Source: Gemmatimonadota bacterium (GTDB lineage: Bacteria; Gemmatimonadota; Gemmatimonadetes; Gemmatimonadales; GWC2-71-9). From it: 64,000 bases of DNA. The stretch lies in NCBI GenBank assembly GCA_022710485.1, contig JAKLGU010000004.1:62001-126000 (forward strand). Direction: 5' to 3'. Positions 43,348 to 51,645 of this stretch are shown here, piece by piece (position 1 is the first letter of the stretch; each line of letters opens with the position of its first letter). The notes beneath the pieces were generated by a model. That model was not told the DNA's origin, searched no databases, and was given only the letters and a program-made list of their open reading frames with translations. The position numbers were made by a program, and so were the translations under genes.

Positions 43348-45165
43348 GTGAGCACCCCGCCCCGCACACTCAACGAAATCTTCTTCGGCGCCATGGACCG
43401 TTCGGCCTCGCGCCCCGTCGCCATGCGGGTCAAGCGCGGCGGGACCTGGGTCGGCACCAGCTTCGCCGAACTCCTCTCCCAGGTCCAGGCGTTCAGCATC
43501 GGGCTCCACGAACTCGGCGTCAACGCCGGCGACCGGCTGGCCATCCTCTCCGAGAACCGGCCCGAATGGGCGGTGACCGACTTCGCCTGCCTGGCCTGCC
43601 GCTGCGCCGACGTGCCGGTGTACCCCACGCTGCCCGCCCACCAGATCGAGTACATCCTGCGCGACTCGGGCGCCGTGGCGGTCTGCTGCTCTTCCGCCGC
43701 CCAGCTCGGGAAGATCCTCGAGATCCGCGGCAATCTGCCGGCGCTCAAGACGATCGTCGTCTTCGACGGGGACGCCGCCACCGGCGGCGCCGTCACCTTC
43801 GAATCGGTCCTCGCCAAGGGTCGCGCCGCCATCCCGAAGTACCCGACCTGGCGAGCCGACGCCCTCGCGGTGAAGCCGGACGACCTCGCCACCCTGATCT
43901 ACACCTCGGGCACCACCGGCGACCCGAAGGGCGTGATGCTCACCCACGGCAACATCACCTCCGACGTGATGGCCGGGCTCCAGGTCCTCGACCTGCGGCA
44001 GAGTGACGAGTGCCTCTCCTTCCTGCCGCTCTCGCACATCTTCGAGCGAATGGCGGGCCACTACTGCATGACGCAGCAGGGGGCCATCATCAACTACGCC
44101 ACCAGCATCGAGAGCGTCCCGATCGAGATGGGCGAGCTCCGGCCGACGGTGGTTTGCTCGGTGCCGCGCCTCTACGAGAAGATCTACGCCCGCGTGCTGG
44201 AGAACGCGATGGCGGGCTCGCCGACGAAGCAGAAGATCTTCCTCTGGGCCAAGCGGATCGGCGAGGCGTGGGCCGAGCTGGCCATCGAAGGCAAGCCGAT
44301 CCCGGCGGCCCTCGGGTTCAAGTACCGCATCGGGCACAAGCTGGTCTTTTCCAAGCTGGTGGCGCGCGTGGGCGGACGGCTGCGGTTCTTCGTCTCCGGC
44401 GGCGCCCCGCTCGCGGCCGACATCGCCCGGTTTTTCTACGCGGCCGGCCTCCCGATCATGGAGGGCTACGGCCTGACGGAGACCTCGCCGGTCATCACCG
44501 TGAACGGCTTCGGGCGGGCGCGGTTCGGCACCGTGGGCAAGGTGGTGCCCGGCGTCGAGGTCAAGATCGCCGCCGACGGTGAGATCCTGACCCGCGGGCC
44601 CAACGTGATGAAGGGGTACTACAACAAGCCGGAGGCCACGGCGGAGGTGCTAAGCCCCGACGGCTGGTTCAGCACCGGCGACATCGGCAAGCTCGACGCC
44701 GACGGCTACCTGTGGATCACCGACCGGAAGAAGGACATCATCGTGACCGCCGGCGGCAAGAACATCGCGCCCCAGCCGATCGAGAACCTCGTGAAGACGA
44801 ATTCGTTCGTCCTGAGCGCCGTCATGATCGGTGACAAGCGCAAGTATCCGATCATGCTCGTGGTGCCGAACATGGAGACGCTGCGGAAGTGGGCGGAGGC
44901 GGAGGGGATGACGGGGCGCACCGACGCCGCGCTGCTGGGCGACATCGTGGTCCACAACAAGCTGACGGGCGAGATCAAGAAGACGCTGCGCGAACTGGCC
45001 CAGTACGAGATGCCGAAGAAGTTCCTGATCCTCGACCGCGACTTCAGCATCGAGGCGGGCGAACTGACGCCGACGCTCAAGGTGAAGCGGCGGGTGGTCG
45101 AGAAGATCCACCAGGCGCGCATCGAGGAACTGTACGCCGCCGGGGGCGTCGAAACGGTCTACTAG
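43348..45165 (+). CDS. Long-chain acyl-CoA synthetase
   Basis: A 605-residue ANL-superfamily adenylate-forming enzyme. It activates fatty acids to acyl-CoA through an acyl-AMP. Motifs: P-loop YTSGTTGDPKG (about 186-196), GYGLTETSPVIT (about 372-383), and the hinge/gate STGDIGKLDADGYLWITDRKKD (about 445-466) with TAGGKNIAPQ. Length and overall sequence are those of bacterial AMP-dependent long-chain ligases. GTG start preceded by GGGAGG. Converges with and overlaps the Trm112-like gene by four bases. Confidence 0.95.
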   Translation: MSTPPRTLNEIFFGAMDRSASRPVAMRVKRGGTWVGTSFAELLSQVQAFSIGLHELGVNAGDRLAILSENRPEWAVTDFACLACRCADVPVYPTLPAHQIEYILRDSGAVAVCCSSAAQLGKILEIRGNLPALKTIVVFDGDAATGGAVTFESVLAKGRAAIPKYPTWRADALAVKPDDLATLIYTSGTTGDPKGVMLTHGNITSDVMAGLQVLDLRQSDECLSFLPLSHIFERMAGHYCMTQQGAIINYATSIESVPIEMGELRPTVVCSVPRLYEKIYARVLENAMAGSPTKQKIFLWAKRIGEAWAELAIEGKPIPAALGFKYRIGHKLVFSKLVARVGGRLRFFVSGGAPLAADIARFFYAAGLPIMEGYGLTETSPVITVNGFGRARFGTVGKVVPGVEVKIAADGEILTRGPNVMKGYYNKPEATAEVLSPDGWFSTGDIGKLDADGYLWITDRKKDIIVTAGGKNIAPQPIENLVKTNSFVLSAVMIGDKRKYPIMLVVPNMETLRKWAEAEGMTGRTDAALLGDIVVHNKLTGEIKKTLRELAQYEMPKKFLILDRDFSIEAGELTPTLKVKRRVVEKIHQARIEELYAAGGVETVY

Positions 45166-45752
45166 CCGCGCCGCGCCTGCGCCACCCAGACCCCGTCCGC
45201 GCTGGCGAGCACCTCGAGCTCCGGCGCGGACGGGGTCACGCCTTCCCCCACCACCCTGAGGCCAGGGAGGAGGCAGCGCACGGCCTCGGCCAGCCACGCC
45301 GCGTCGGACGCGAAGCCGGGACCGAGCACCACCCCCCGCAGCTGCCGGCTCTTGACCGGAATGCGGCCGCCGCGCGCCAGGCTCACGCCCCGCCCCGCGG
45401 GAATGCCGGCAGGAGGATTCACCGCCAGGATGTGCACCCCTTCCGACGCCGCCGCGAATCCCTCCCACCCCTCCCCCGCACCACCCACCATCACCACGTA
45501 GCCGCCCGGCCCGCCGAGTCCGAGCAGCGCCGCCATGGCCGCCCCCGTCAGGCGCTCGGAACGCAGGATATCCGGTGGCGCCGGGCCGAACTCCGCCACC
45601 CCATCGCGGACCGGATACACCGTGCCGCAATCCATGCAGCCGAGGTGGCCGCCCCGGACCTGGCGATCGAGGACGCCGTCCGGCAGCAGCACGAGGACGT
45701 TCTCCTCGTGCTCGGCGGGACAGCGCAGGATGTCGGTGAGCTCAATGAACAT
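45162..45752 (-). CDS. Trm112-like zinc protein with methyltransferase-like remnant
   Basis: A 196-residue protein. The N-terminal 55 residues match the Trm112 zinc-binding fold (LTDILRCPAEHEEN, then GCMDCGTVYPVRDGVAEF). The rest is alpha/beta with MVGGAGEGWEGFAAA resembling a degenerate Rossmann methyltransferase, but no clear SAM-binding motif. Unknown function; Trm112 normally activates methyltransferases. Three bases downstream of the M23 peptidase gene. Confidence 0.65.
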   Translation of the reverse strand: MFIELTDILRCPAEHEENVLVLLPDGVLDRQVRGGHLGCMDCGTVYPVRDGVAEFGPAPPDILRSERLTGAAMAALLGLGGPGGYVVMVGGAGEGWEGFAAASEGVHILAVNPPAGIPAGRGVSLARGGRIPVKSRQLRGVVLGPGFASDAAWLAEAVRCLLPGLRVVGEGVTPSAPELEVLASADGVWVAQARRG

Positions 45753-45755
45753 GGG

Positions 45756-47318
45756 TCAGGGGCGGAAGACGACCCAGGTCAGCTTCCCCTCCTCCACCGT
45801 CACCTTCCGGAAGACCTTCCGGCCGCCGATCTCGGTGCCGACGATGTAGGTGCCCGGCGGGACGTCGCCGACGGCGAAGTTCTCGCCGTAGAGCGGGTGA
45901 GGATGGTTCTTCGGTCCGTATGTCTCGGCGAACGAATAGGGCGTCTCCGCCGGTTCGGGCTTGATGATGCCGTAGATCCGGGCCTGCTCGACCGGCTTGC
46001 CCTCGTCGTCGAGCACCTGCCCCGCCACGATCCCGGTGCCGGGCAGCGGCTGGATCCAGAGCTCGGGGTTGGTGGTGTAGGCGGGGTAGCGCTGCAGGGA
46101 ATCCACGATCAGCGCCACGTCGGCCGTCGGGGCCACGTGCACCTCGAGGTGGAGGTGGTCGTTCGTCGCCCGGCCGGTGTTGCCGACCTCGCTGACCACG
46201 TCGCCCGCCGCCACCCGCTGCCCCACGGCCACTCGCAGCGCGGAGTTGTGGTAGTACACGGAGAAGAGGAGCTTCGGCCCGTCGGCCTCGATGATCGAGT
46301 CGTGGCGGATGGCCACGGTGAGCGCCCCCGCCTCCGCCGGCCCCGCATACACCACGACTCCGCCGCCGATCGCGTGGACGAGGGTCCCGTCGGGATTGTT
46401 GAACTCGACGCCCTGGTGGGGCTGGAAGTTGCCGCCCATCGTCGAGCCGTAGCGGTAGGTCTGGTCGATGAAGCTGTTGTCGTCGAGGGCGATCGGCCGC
46501 TCGAACCAGGTGGTCCGGGGCGCCGCCGGCGCCTCGGCGGCGCGCGCGAGACGCCCGGCGCGCTCGTAGCAGGGGGTGCTGTCGTTCACCGCGCGGATGC
46601 CGCAGAGGGTGCCGCGCCAATTGTCGAGCCGAGCCAGCGGAGGGAAGCCGGCGTAGCCGCGCTGGCTCAGGGCAATGGTGCCGTCGGGGCTCATGTTCAT
46701 GGCCACCGAGCCGCGCAGCGTCGAGAGGAGGATGCCGGTCCGCGAGCGGGTGATCCGGCGGATATATTCGTTGGGGAGGATGGGGAGGACGCTGTCGGCG
46801 GGGCCGCGCGCCGCCGGCCCGGTCGCGTCCACGAAGGCGGTCCAGCGCTCGCCGCCGTCGCTCGTGACCTGCACCCCGTCGGCGGTGCCGATATACGTCG
46901 CCTCGCCGCGGACCACGATCCCCGCGGGCGCCACGTACTGCCACTCCGGCCCGAGCTCGCTGAACTTCCAGTTGCGCCAGCTGCGCCCGCCGTCCCGCGA
47001 GACGCCCCAGCCGTTCCCTACCGTGCCGTACCACACTTCCCCGCGGGCGCCGAACGCGATCGAATGGACGAAGTCCCAGGACAGCGACGTGGCCGTCGTG
47101 TCGCTCCGGATCTGCTGCCAGGCGACCCCGCCGGCGGGAAGGACGTAGATGCCCTGGCCGTACGTCCCGGCCCAGATGCCGCCCGACGGATCGCGGGCCA
47201 GCGTCAGGACGTGGACGCCCCAGCCGGTGGAATCGGGCAGCGGCGGCAGCTTCGCCTGCGCGAACGCCGGCGCCGGCAGGAGCACGAGACCGAGCACCAA
47301 CAATCGAGCGAGCGTCAT
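45756..47318 (-). CDS. Exported beta-propeller / M23 peptidase protein
   Basis: A 520-residue exported protein: signal peptide to about residue 21. An N-terminal propeller-like region (about 25-215) has repeats such as GGIWAGTYGQGIYV and GEVWYGTVGNGWGVS. A LytM/M23 peptidase domain (about 290-405) follows, then a carboxypeptidase-regulatory-like beta domain to the C-terminus. The M23 metal motif reads HQGVE where HxGxD is usual; the second motif HLHLEVH is intact. May trim peptidoglycan. ATG at 47318 starts the signal peptide. Confidence 0.85.
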   Translation of the reverse strand: MTLARLLVLGLVLLPAPAFAQAKLPPLPDSTGWGVHVLTLARDPSGGIWAGTYGQGIYVLPAGGVAWQQIRSDTTATSLSWDFVHSIAFGARGEVWYGTVGNGWGVSRDGGRSWRNWKFSELGPEWQYVAPAGIVVRGEATYIGTADGVQVTSDGGERWTAFVDATGPAARGPADSVLPILPNEYIRRITRSRTGILLSTLRGSVAMNMSPDGTIALSQRGYAGFPPLARLDNWRGTLCGIRAVNDSTPCYERAGRLARAAEAPAAPRTTWFERPIALDDNSFIDQTYRYGSTMGGNFQPHQGVEFNNPDGTLVHAIGGGVVVYAGPAEAGALTVAIRHDSIIEADGPKLLFSVYYHNSALRVAVGQRVAAGDVVSEVGNTGRATNDHLHLEVHVAPTADVALIVDSLQRYPAYTTNPELWIQPLPGTGIVAGQVLDDEGKPVEQARIYGIIKPEPAETPYSFAETYGPKNHPHPLYGENFAVGDVPPGTYIVGTEIGGRKVFRKVTVEEGKLTWVVFRP

Positions 47319-47352
47319 GGAGCGCACCGTGGAAGGGTCGGTTGGGGACGGC

Positions 47353-48048
47353 TCACGCGGGTCCGAGCCGGAGCCAGTCGAGCTGCACGTGAGCCGGCCG
47401 GGTGGCGGCGAAGGCCACGGCGGCGGCCACATCCTCGGGACGCAGCATCCGCGCGCGGGGCGTGAACCCCGGACGGGAGTCGGGATCGACGGCATCCCAC
47501 GCCGCGGTGTCGGTCGGTCCCGGCGAGACCAGCGTGAATCGTAGTGCCGAGCCCTGGTATTCGGCGAGGAGGGCCTCGTGCAGGCCGCGCACGCCGTACT
47601 TGGCCGCGGCGTAGGCGGCGTTGCCGGGGAATCCGACGTGATCGGCCACCGAACCGATGGTCACGACGCGCCCGCCCCCGCCCACGCGCATCAGCGGCAC
47701 GAACGCCTTGGCGACGAGCCACGGCCCCCGCAGGTTGGCGGCGACCTGGGCGTCGAAGTCGGCGGTGGACGTCTCCTCGAACGGCGCCAGGTGGAACGCG
47801 CCGGCGTTGTTGACCAGGATGTCGGGCGCTCCCCACTCCGCCTGCACGAGGTCGGCGGCCACCCTGACCTGCGCCGCGTCGGTCACGTCGCAGCGGACGT
47901 CGAGCGCCTCCCCGGCGCGCCGCTCCTTCAGCGAGCGGGCCAGGCGGACCACCCGCGCGCCGTCCCGGGCGAGCAGGTCGGCCGTGGCCGCGCCGATGCC
48001 GCGCGAGGCGCCGGTGACCACCGCCACTTTCCCGCGGAGCGCGCTCAC
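47353..48048 (-). CDS. Short-chain dehydrogenase/reductase
   Basis: A 231-residue SDR. NAD(P)-binding TGASRGIG (13-20), NNAG (about 80-83), and the catalytic Ser and YxxxK (YAAAK) are visible. Substrate unknown by sequence. GTG start overlaps the folE stop as GTGA, and folE overlaps the PTPS gene. This puts it in the position expected for sepiapterin reductase in a biopterin pathway; alternatively it is an unrelated oxoacyl reductase. Confidence 0.9.
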   Translation of the reverse strand: MSALRGKVAVVTGASRGIGAATADLLARDGARVVRLARSLKERRAGEALDVRCDVTDAAQVRVAADLVQAEWGAPDILVNNAGAFHLAPFEETSTADFDAQVAANLRGPWLVAKAFVPLMRVGGGGRVVTIGSVADHVGFPGNAAYAAAKYGVRGLHEALLAEYQGSALRFTLVSPGPTDTAAWDAVDPDSRPGFTPRARMLRPEDVAAAVAFAATRPAHVQLDWLRLGPA

Positions 48049-48635
48049 GCCGACTCGGCGCCGGTCCCGTGGGCGAGCCGGAGGAATTCGGCGCGCGTCT
48101 TGGGGTCGGTGGTGAAGATGCCGCGCAGGGCGCTGGTGACGGTGCGCGAGCGCTGCTTTTCCACCCCGCGCATCATCATGCAGAGGTGCGAGGCCTCGAG
48201 CACCACGCCCACGCCGAGGGGCGCCACGACGTCCATGATGGCGTTGGCGACCTGGTCGGTCAGCCGCTCCTGCACCTGCAGCCGCCGGGCGAAGATGTCC
48301 ACGATGCGCGGCAGCTTGGAGAGGCCGAGGATGCGCTTGTCGGGAATGTACGCCACGTGCGCCACCCCGAAGAAGGGGAGGAGGTGGTGCTCGCAAAGCG
48401 AGTAGAACTCGATGTCGCGCACGAGGATCATGCTCTCGTGCTCCTCCTCGAACAGGGCGTCGCCGACGGCGTCCTCGACGGTGAGATGGTACCCCCGGGT
48501 GAGCCACCGAAGGGAGGCCTCGACCCGGTCCGGCGTCTTGACCAGGCCCTGGCGGTCGGGATCCTCGCCGAGGCCGGCGAGCAGCGAGCGCACCAGCGGC
48601 GCGAGCGGGGTGTCAGCCACCGTAGTACTCGACAT
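48045..48635 (-). CDS. folE: GTP cyclohydrolase I
   Basis: A 196-residue FolE. It converts GTP to 7,8-dihydroneopterin triphosphate, the first step of folate and biopterin synthesis. Zinc/catalytic signatures are [10 protein letters not shown] (about 81-90) and [10 protein letters not shown] (about 149-158). Overlaps the upstream PTPS gene by 23 bases and the downstream SDR gene by four. Confidence 0.97.
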   Translation of the reverse strand: MSSTTVADTPLAPLVRSLLAGLGEDPDRQGLVKTPDRVEASLRWLTRGYHLTVEDAVGDALFEEEHESMILVRDIEFYSLCEHHLLPFFGVAHVAYIPDKRILGLSKLPRIVDIFARRLQVQERLTDQVANAIMDVVAPLGVGVVLEASHLCMMMRGVEKQRSRTVTSALRGIFTTDPKTRAEFLRLAHGTGAESA

Positions 48636-49026
48636 AATTCCTCGGAGTTTCCCAGAGCCGGATCCGCTGGAGCCGCCCCGCCGGGAGGACCGGCGCGATC
48701 GCCTCCCAGCAGAAGACGGCGATGTTCTCGGCGGACGGGATGTGGTCCCGGAAATACGGCACGTCGAGATTCAGGTTGCGGTGATCCAGCACGGAACTGA
48801 CGCGCCGGTCCACCAGGTCCTTCAGCACGGCGATGTCGAGGACGTACCCGGTCTTCGGGTCGATGTCGCCCTCGACGGTCACCTCGAGCTCGTAGTTGTG
48901 CCCGTGGTAGTTGGGGTTGTTGCACGGGCCGAAGGTGGCGCGGTTCCACGCGTCGGATTCGGCGGGATTATGGAGTCGGTGGGCCGCGTTGAAGTGGACC
49001 CGCCGGGTGATGGTGCACGAGGGCAT
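48613..49026 (-). CDS. queD: 6-pyruvoyltetrahydropterin synthase family protein
   Basis: A 137-residue PTPS/QueD family protein. Zinc ligands are His in HFNAAH and HGH; the catalytic Cys lies in [14 protein letters not shown]. This stretch and [18 protein letters not shown] are closer to animal-type 6-PTPS than to E. coli QueD. It could therefore act in biopterin rather than queuosine synthesis; this is an inference by eye. ATG at 49026. First gene of a folE-SDR-M23-Trm112 run. No queC, queE or queF is in the window. Confidence 0.9.
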   Translation of the reverse strand: MPSCTITRRVHFNAAHRLHNPAESDAWNRATFGPCNNPNYHGHNYELEVTVEGDIDPKTGYVLDIAVLKDLVDRRVSSVLDHRNLNLDVPYFRDHIPSAENIAVFCWEAIAPVLPAGRLQRIRLWETPRNYVEYYGG

Positions 49027-49053
49027 CGGGGCTCCCTGATGGGGAAGCACAAA

Positions 49054-49076
49054 GCGCCGACGAGGTGCGTCGGCGC
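49054..49076 (-). promoter_or_regulatory. Hairpin in the PTPS-folE leader
   Basis: A perfect 9-bp stem GCGCCGACG / CGTCGGCGC with a 5-base loop, 27 bases upstream of the PTPS ATG. On the minus strand it is followed by TTTGTGCTT, so it could be an attenuator-type terminator. No known riboswitch consensus was recognised. Confidence 0.4.
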
Positions 49077-49299
49077 CCGGGTGCGGACGGGAGTGGGGAG
49101 GGTGTCTTGAAGCCCGAAGAAAATTCGCGGTATCCTCGCCCTGGCTTCTGTCTTCCCCCGGGGGGCATGGCATCGGCCACGGTATGTGGACCCAATCTAC
49201 GGACCTGTTGGCTCAAGCACGTGGTTCCCCACCACCGCCCGACACTGCTAAGATACGGAACGGTCCCGACCCAGTCAACAATGACGCTGGAGCCTGCCG

Positions 49300-49461
49300 A
49301 TGTCGTCCCGAATCACGCTCGTCCTTGCGCTCGCCGCGCTGGGACTCTGGTACATCCTCGCGTTCGTGACCGGCGTCACCGCGGGGGCGGTGCACCTCCT
49401 CCTGGCGGCCGGCGTCGTCCTCGCGGTCCGCTGGTGGGCGCTCCGGCCGGACCGCGCATGA
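49300..49461 (+). CDS. Small lmo0937/DUF5670-like membrane protein
   Basis: A 53-residue protein with two hydrophobic segments (about 5-22 and 28-46) separated by a short Gly turn, ending in basic residues (RPDRA). It has the pattern of the lmo0937/DUF5670 family of tiny membrane proteins (LALAALGLWYILAFVTG then VHLLLAAGVV). Function unknown. No clear promoter seen. Confidence 0.7.
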   Translation: MSSRITLVLALAALGLWYILAFVTGVTAGAVHLLLAAGVVLAVRWWALRPDRA

Positions 49462-49464
49462 CCC

Positions 49465-50691
49465 TCAGCCGAGGGTCAGCACCAACACACCCCACCCCAG
49501 CGTCAGCAGGCAGATCGGGACGCCCGCCCGGGCATACTCCCAGAAGCCGATGTGCACTCCCCGCGCCGCCGCGCGCTCGGCCACGATCAGGTTGGCCATC
49601 GACCCGATCAGCAGCAAGTTTCCCGCGAAGGTCGAGCTCATCGACACCATGAGCCACATCCGCTCCGGGTCGGGCAGCGTCGGCACGACGTTCCGCCAGA
49701 GCAACACCGCCGGGACGTTGCTGATCAGGTTCGAGAGGGCGGTCATGGCCGCCGTGACCGACACCGCCGAGCGGAAGGGGGCGTCCGGCGCCACCGCCGA
49801 CAGCGCGACCCGGTCGAGCGCATCGGCCGCCCCCGACCAGGCAAGGCCGCGCATCACCACGAACAGCGACCCGAAGAAGAGGAGGAGCGGCCAGTCCACC
49901 TTGGCCAGGGCGGGCCCGGGGTCCTGCCGGCCCAGTGCGATCATCAGCGCGCCGGCCACGATCGCCACGAGCGGAAGGCTGCCGCCGAGGAGCCACGCGA
50001 GCAGCGCACCGGCAAAGAGCGCAAGCGCGGTGAAGACGATCCGCCGGTCGAGGGCTGGTTCCCCTATGTGGACGCGATCCGGCAGCGGACCAGCGAGTTC
50101 TCGCCGATAGACGAGCAGGAGTATGGCGGTCGCGATGCCGAGCCCCCCCACCACCACCGGGGTCATCCGCCACGAGAAGCTCGCGAACGGCACGCCGCTC
50201 CACAGGCCGATCAGCATGTTCTGCGGGTTGCCGACGACGGTCAGCGCGCTCCCGATGTTCGCGCCCATCGCCAGCGCGATGAGGTACGGCACCGGCCGGA
50301 TCCCGAGGGGAACGAGGGTGGCGAGCAGGACCGGCGTCAGCATCAGGCACACGGTGTCGTTGACGAAGAGCGCCGAGAGCGCCGCGCTCCCCATCAGGAC
50401 AGCCACCATCAGCTGCCGCTGGGTGCGCACCCGCGGCAGCACCCAGCCCGCCGCCCACTCGAAAAAGCCCCCCAGCTCGAGATACGCGACGAGGATCATG
50501 ACGCCGAGCAGAAAGACCAGGACGTCCAGGTCGATGGCGGCGTACGCCTCGCCGAGCGGCAGGCCGGCCACCACCACCATGGCCACGGCGCCGAGCAGGC
50601 TCGCCGCCGGCCGGTTGAGGTGGAGGCCGGGTATGCGCTGCACTGAAATCATGAGGTAGGTGGCGGCGAAGACCAGGAGGGGCAGCGTCAC
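49465..50691 (-). CDS. ArsB/NhaD/CitM-superfamily ion transporter
   Basis: A 408-residue membrane protein of the ion transporter superfamily with about eleven helices. Two related motif regions are present: VNDTVCLMLTPVLLATLVPL with ANIGSALTVVGNPQN in the first half, and ISNVPAVLLWRN with AGNLLLIGSMANLIVAE in the second. Substrate (Na+, arsenite, dicarboxylate) cannot be settled; no ars genes are adjacent. GTG start directly after the stop of the acetyltransferase gene. Last gene of the sbcDC-containing run. Confidence 0.88.
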   Translation of the reverse strand: MTLPLLVFAATYLMISVQRIPGLHLNRPAASLLGAVAMVVVAGLPLGEAYAAIDLDVLVFLLGVMILVAYLELGGFFEWAAGWVLPRVRTQRQLMVAVLMGSAALSALFVNDTVCLMLTPVLLATLVPLGIRPVPYLIALAMGANIGSALTVVGNPQNMLIGLWSGVPFASFSWRMTPVVVGGLGIATAILLLVYRRELAGPLPDRVHIGEPALDRRIVFTALALFAGALLAWLLGGSLPLVAIVAGALMIALGRQDPGPALAKVDWPLLLFFGSLFVVMRGLAWSGAADALDRVALSAVAPDAPFRSAVSVTAAMTALSNLISNVPAVLLWRNVVPTLPDPERMWLMVSMSSTFAGNLLLIGSMANLIVAERAAARGVHIGFWEYARAGVPICLLTLGWGVLVLTLG

Positions 50692-51645
50692 TCAAATTTC
50701 CCAATTGGAGAACAGGATGCCGGCGGTCGGCTGCTCCGGGAAACCCGCCAGCGTCATCCGGAGGTCGGTCCAGTGCGCCTGCCATCCGGCGGCGACGAGC
50801 GAGGCGTACGCCTCGCCCTGGGCCGTCTGGCACCGGACCGTGACCCGCTCCGCCCCGTCGGCGTCGGCCACCGATTCCACCGCGCCCAGCACCGCATGCA
50901 TGGCTGGCGGGTCCTCCGCCACGAGCTTGAGGACGCGCAGGTCCTCTATTGGCCGCCCCTGGGCGAGCGGCGTGATGTGCCAGAGCGCGAACGCCGCCAG
51001 CGCGCCGTCCCGGCGGTAGAGCGTAGTGTCGCCGATGCCGAGTTCGCCGGTCAGCCGAATCTCGTGCTCGAAGGACCTCCCCGCGGCCACCCGACCCGTC
51101 AGCGCGTTGCACTCGTCGATGACGGCGGCGGGTGCGGACTCGCGGGAGAGTCGGGTGCAGCCGGGGGTGGAGTTCGGCTCCGGCGCGCGTGCCACGGTGA
51201 CGGTGAGGTGGCCGGGGAGGAAGCCGAGCCGGCTGTAGAACCCGATGTTGTCCACGGTGCGGGGCATCGTCTCCAGCCCGATGGTCCGCGCGGACTGCGA
51301 CGTGAGCCACTCGACGCCGGCCTGCACAATCTGCCGCCCAAGTCCCTCCCCCTGGCGGTCGGGGCGCACGGCGAGGGGGCCCATCCACCCCTCGACGCCC
51401 GAGAGGTGTGCGAGGTTGAAGGCCACGATCTCGTCAGACTTGTCGCGCCAGACCATCGCGCCGCGCCCCGCCGATTCGAGTGCGAAGCGCCAGACCAGGT
51501 CGTTGAGGTGGGGGACGCGCACCCCGGGCATGCCGTCCCGCCGGTACCGGTCGGTGAACGCGTGCGAGAAGATCTTGTTCAGCGGGTCGATGTCCGCGAC
51601 GGTGGGGCGCTCGGGGCCACGGATCACGCGCTCACGCCGCCACAT
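50692..51645 (-). CDS. GNAT-family N-acetyltransferase
   Basis: A 317-residue protein. The N-terminal half is a GNAT domain with acetyl-CoA-binding VRPDRQGEGLGRQIV (about 93-107) and the IGFYSRLGF beta-bulge. The C-terminal half is a second, weaker acetyltransferase-like region without a clear Q/RxxGxG/A motif. Substrate unknown. Overlaps the sbcC 3' end by 14 bases. Confidence 0.85.
   Translation of the reverse strand: MWRRERVIRGPERPTVADIDPLNKIFSHAFTDRYRRDGMPGVRVPHLNDLVWRFALESAGRGAMVWRDKSDEIVAFNLAHLSGVEGWMGPLAVRPDRQGEGLGRQIVQAGVEWLTSQSARTIGLETMPRTVDNIGFYSRLGFLPGHLTVTVARAPEPNSTPGCTRLSRESAPAAVIDECNALTGRVAAGRSFEHEIRLTGELGIGDTTLYRRDGALAAFALWHITPLAQGRPIEDLRVLKLVAEDPPAMHAVLGAVESVADADGAERVTVRCQTAQGEAYASLVAAGWQAHWTDLRMTLAGFPEQPTAGILFSNWEI

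Noticed and set aside
49027-49299. preQ1 or other known riboswitch ahead of the PTPS gene
   Set aside because: Only a simple hairpin is visible; no preQ1 loop or A-rich tail pattern was found.
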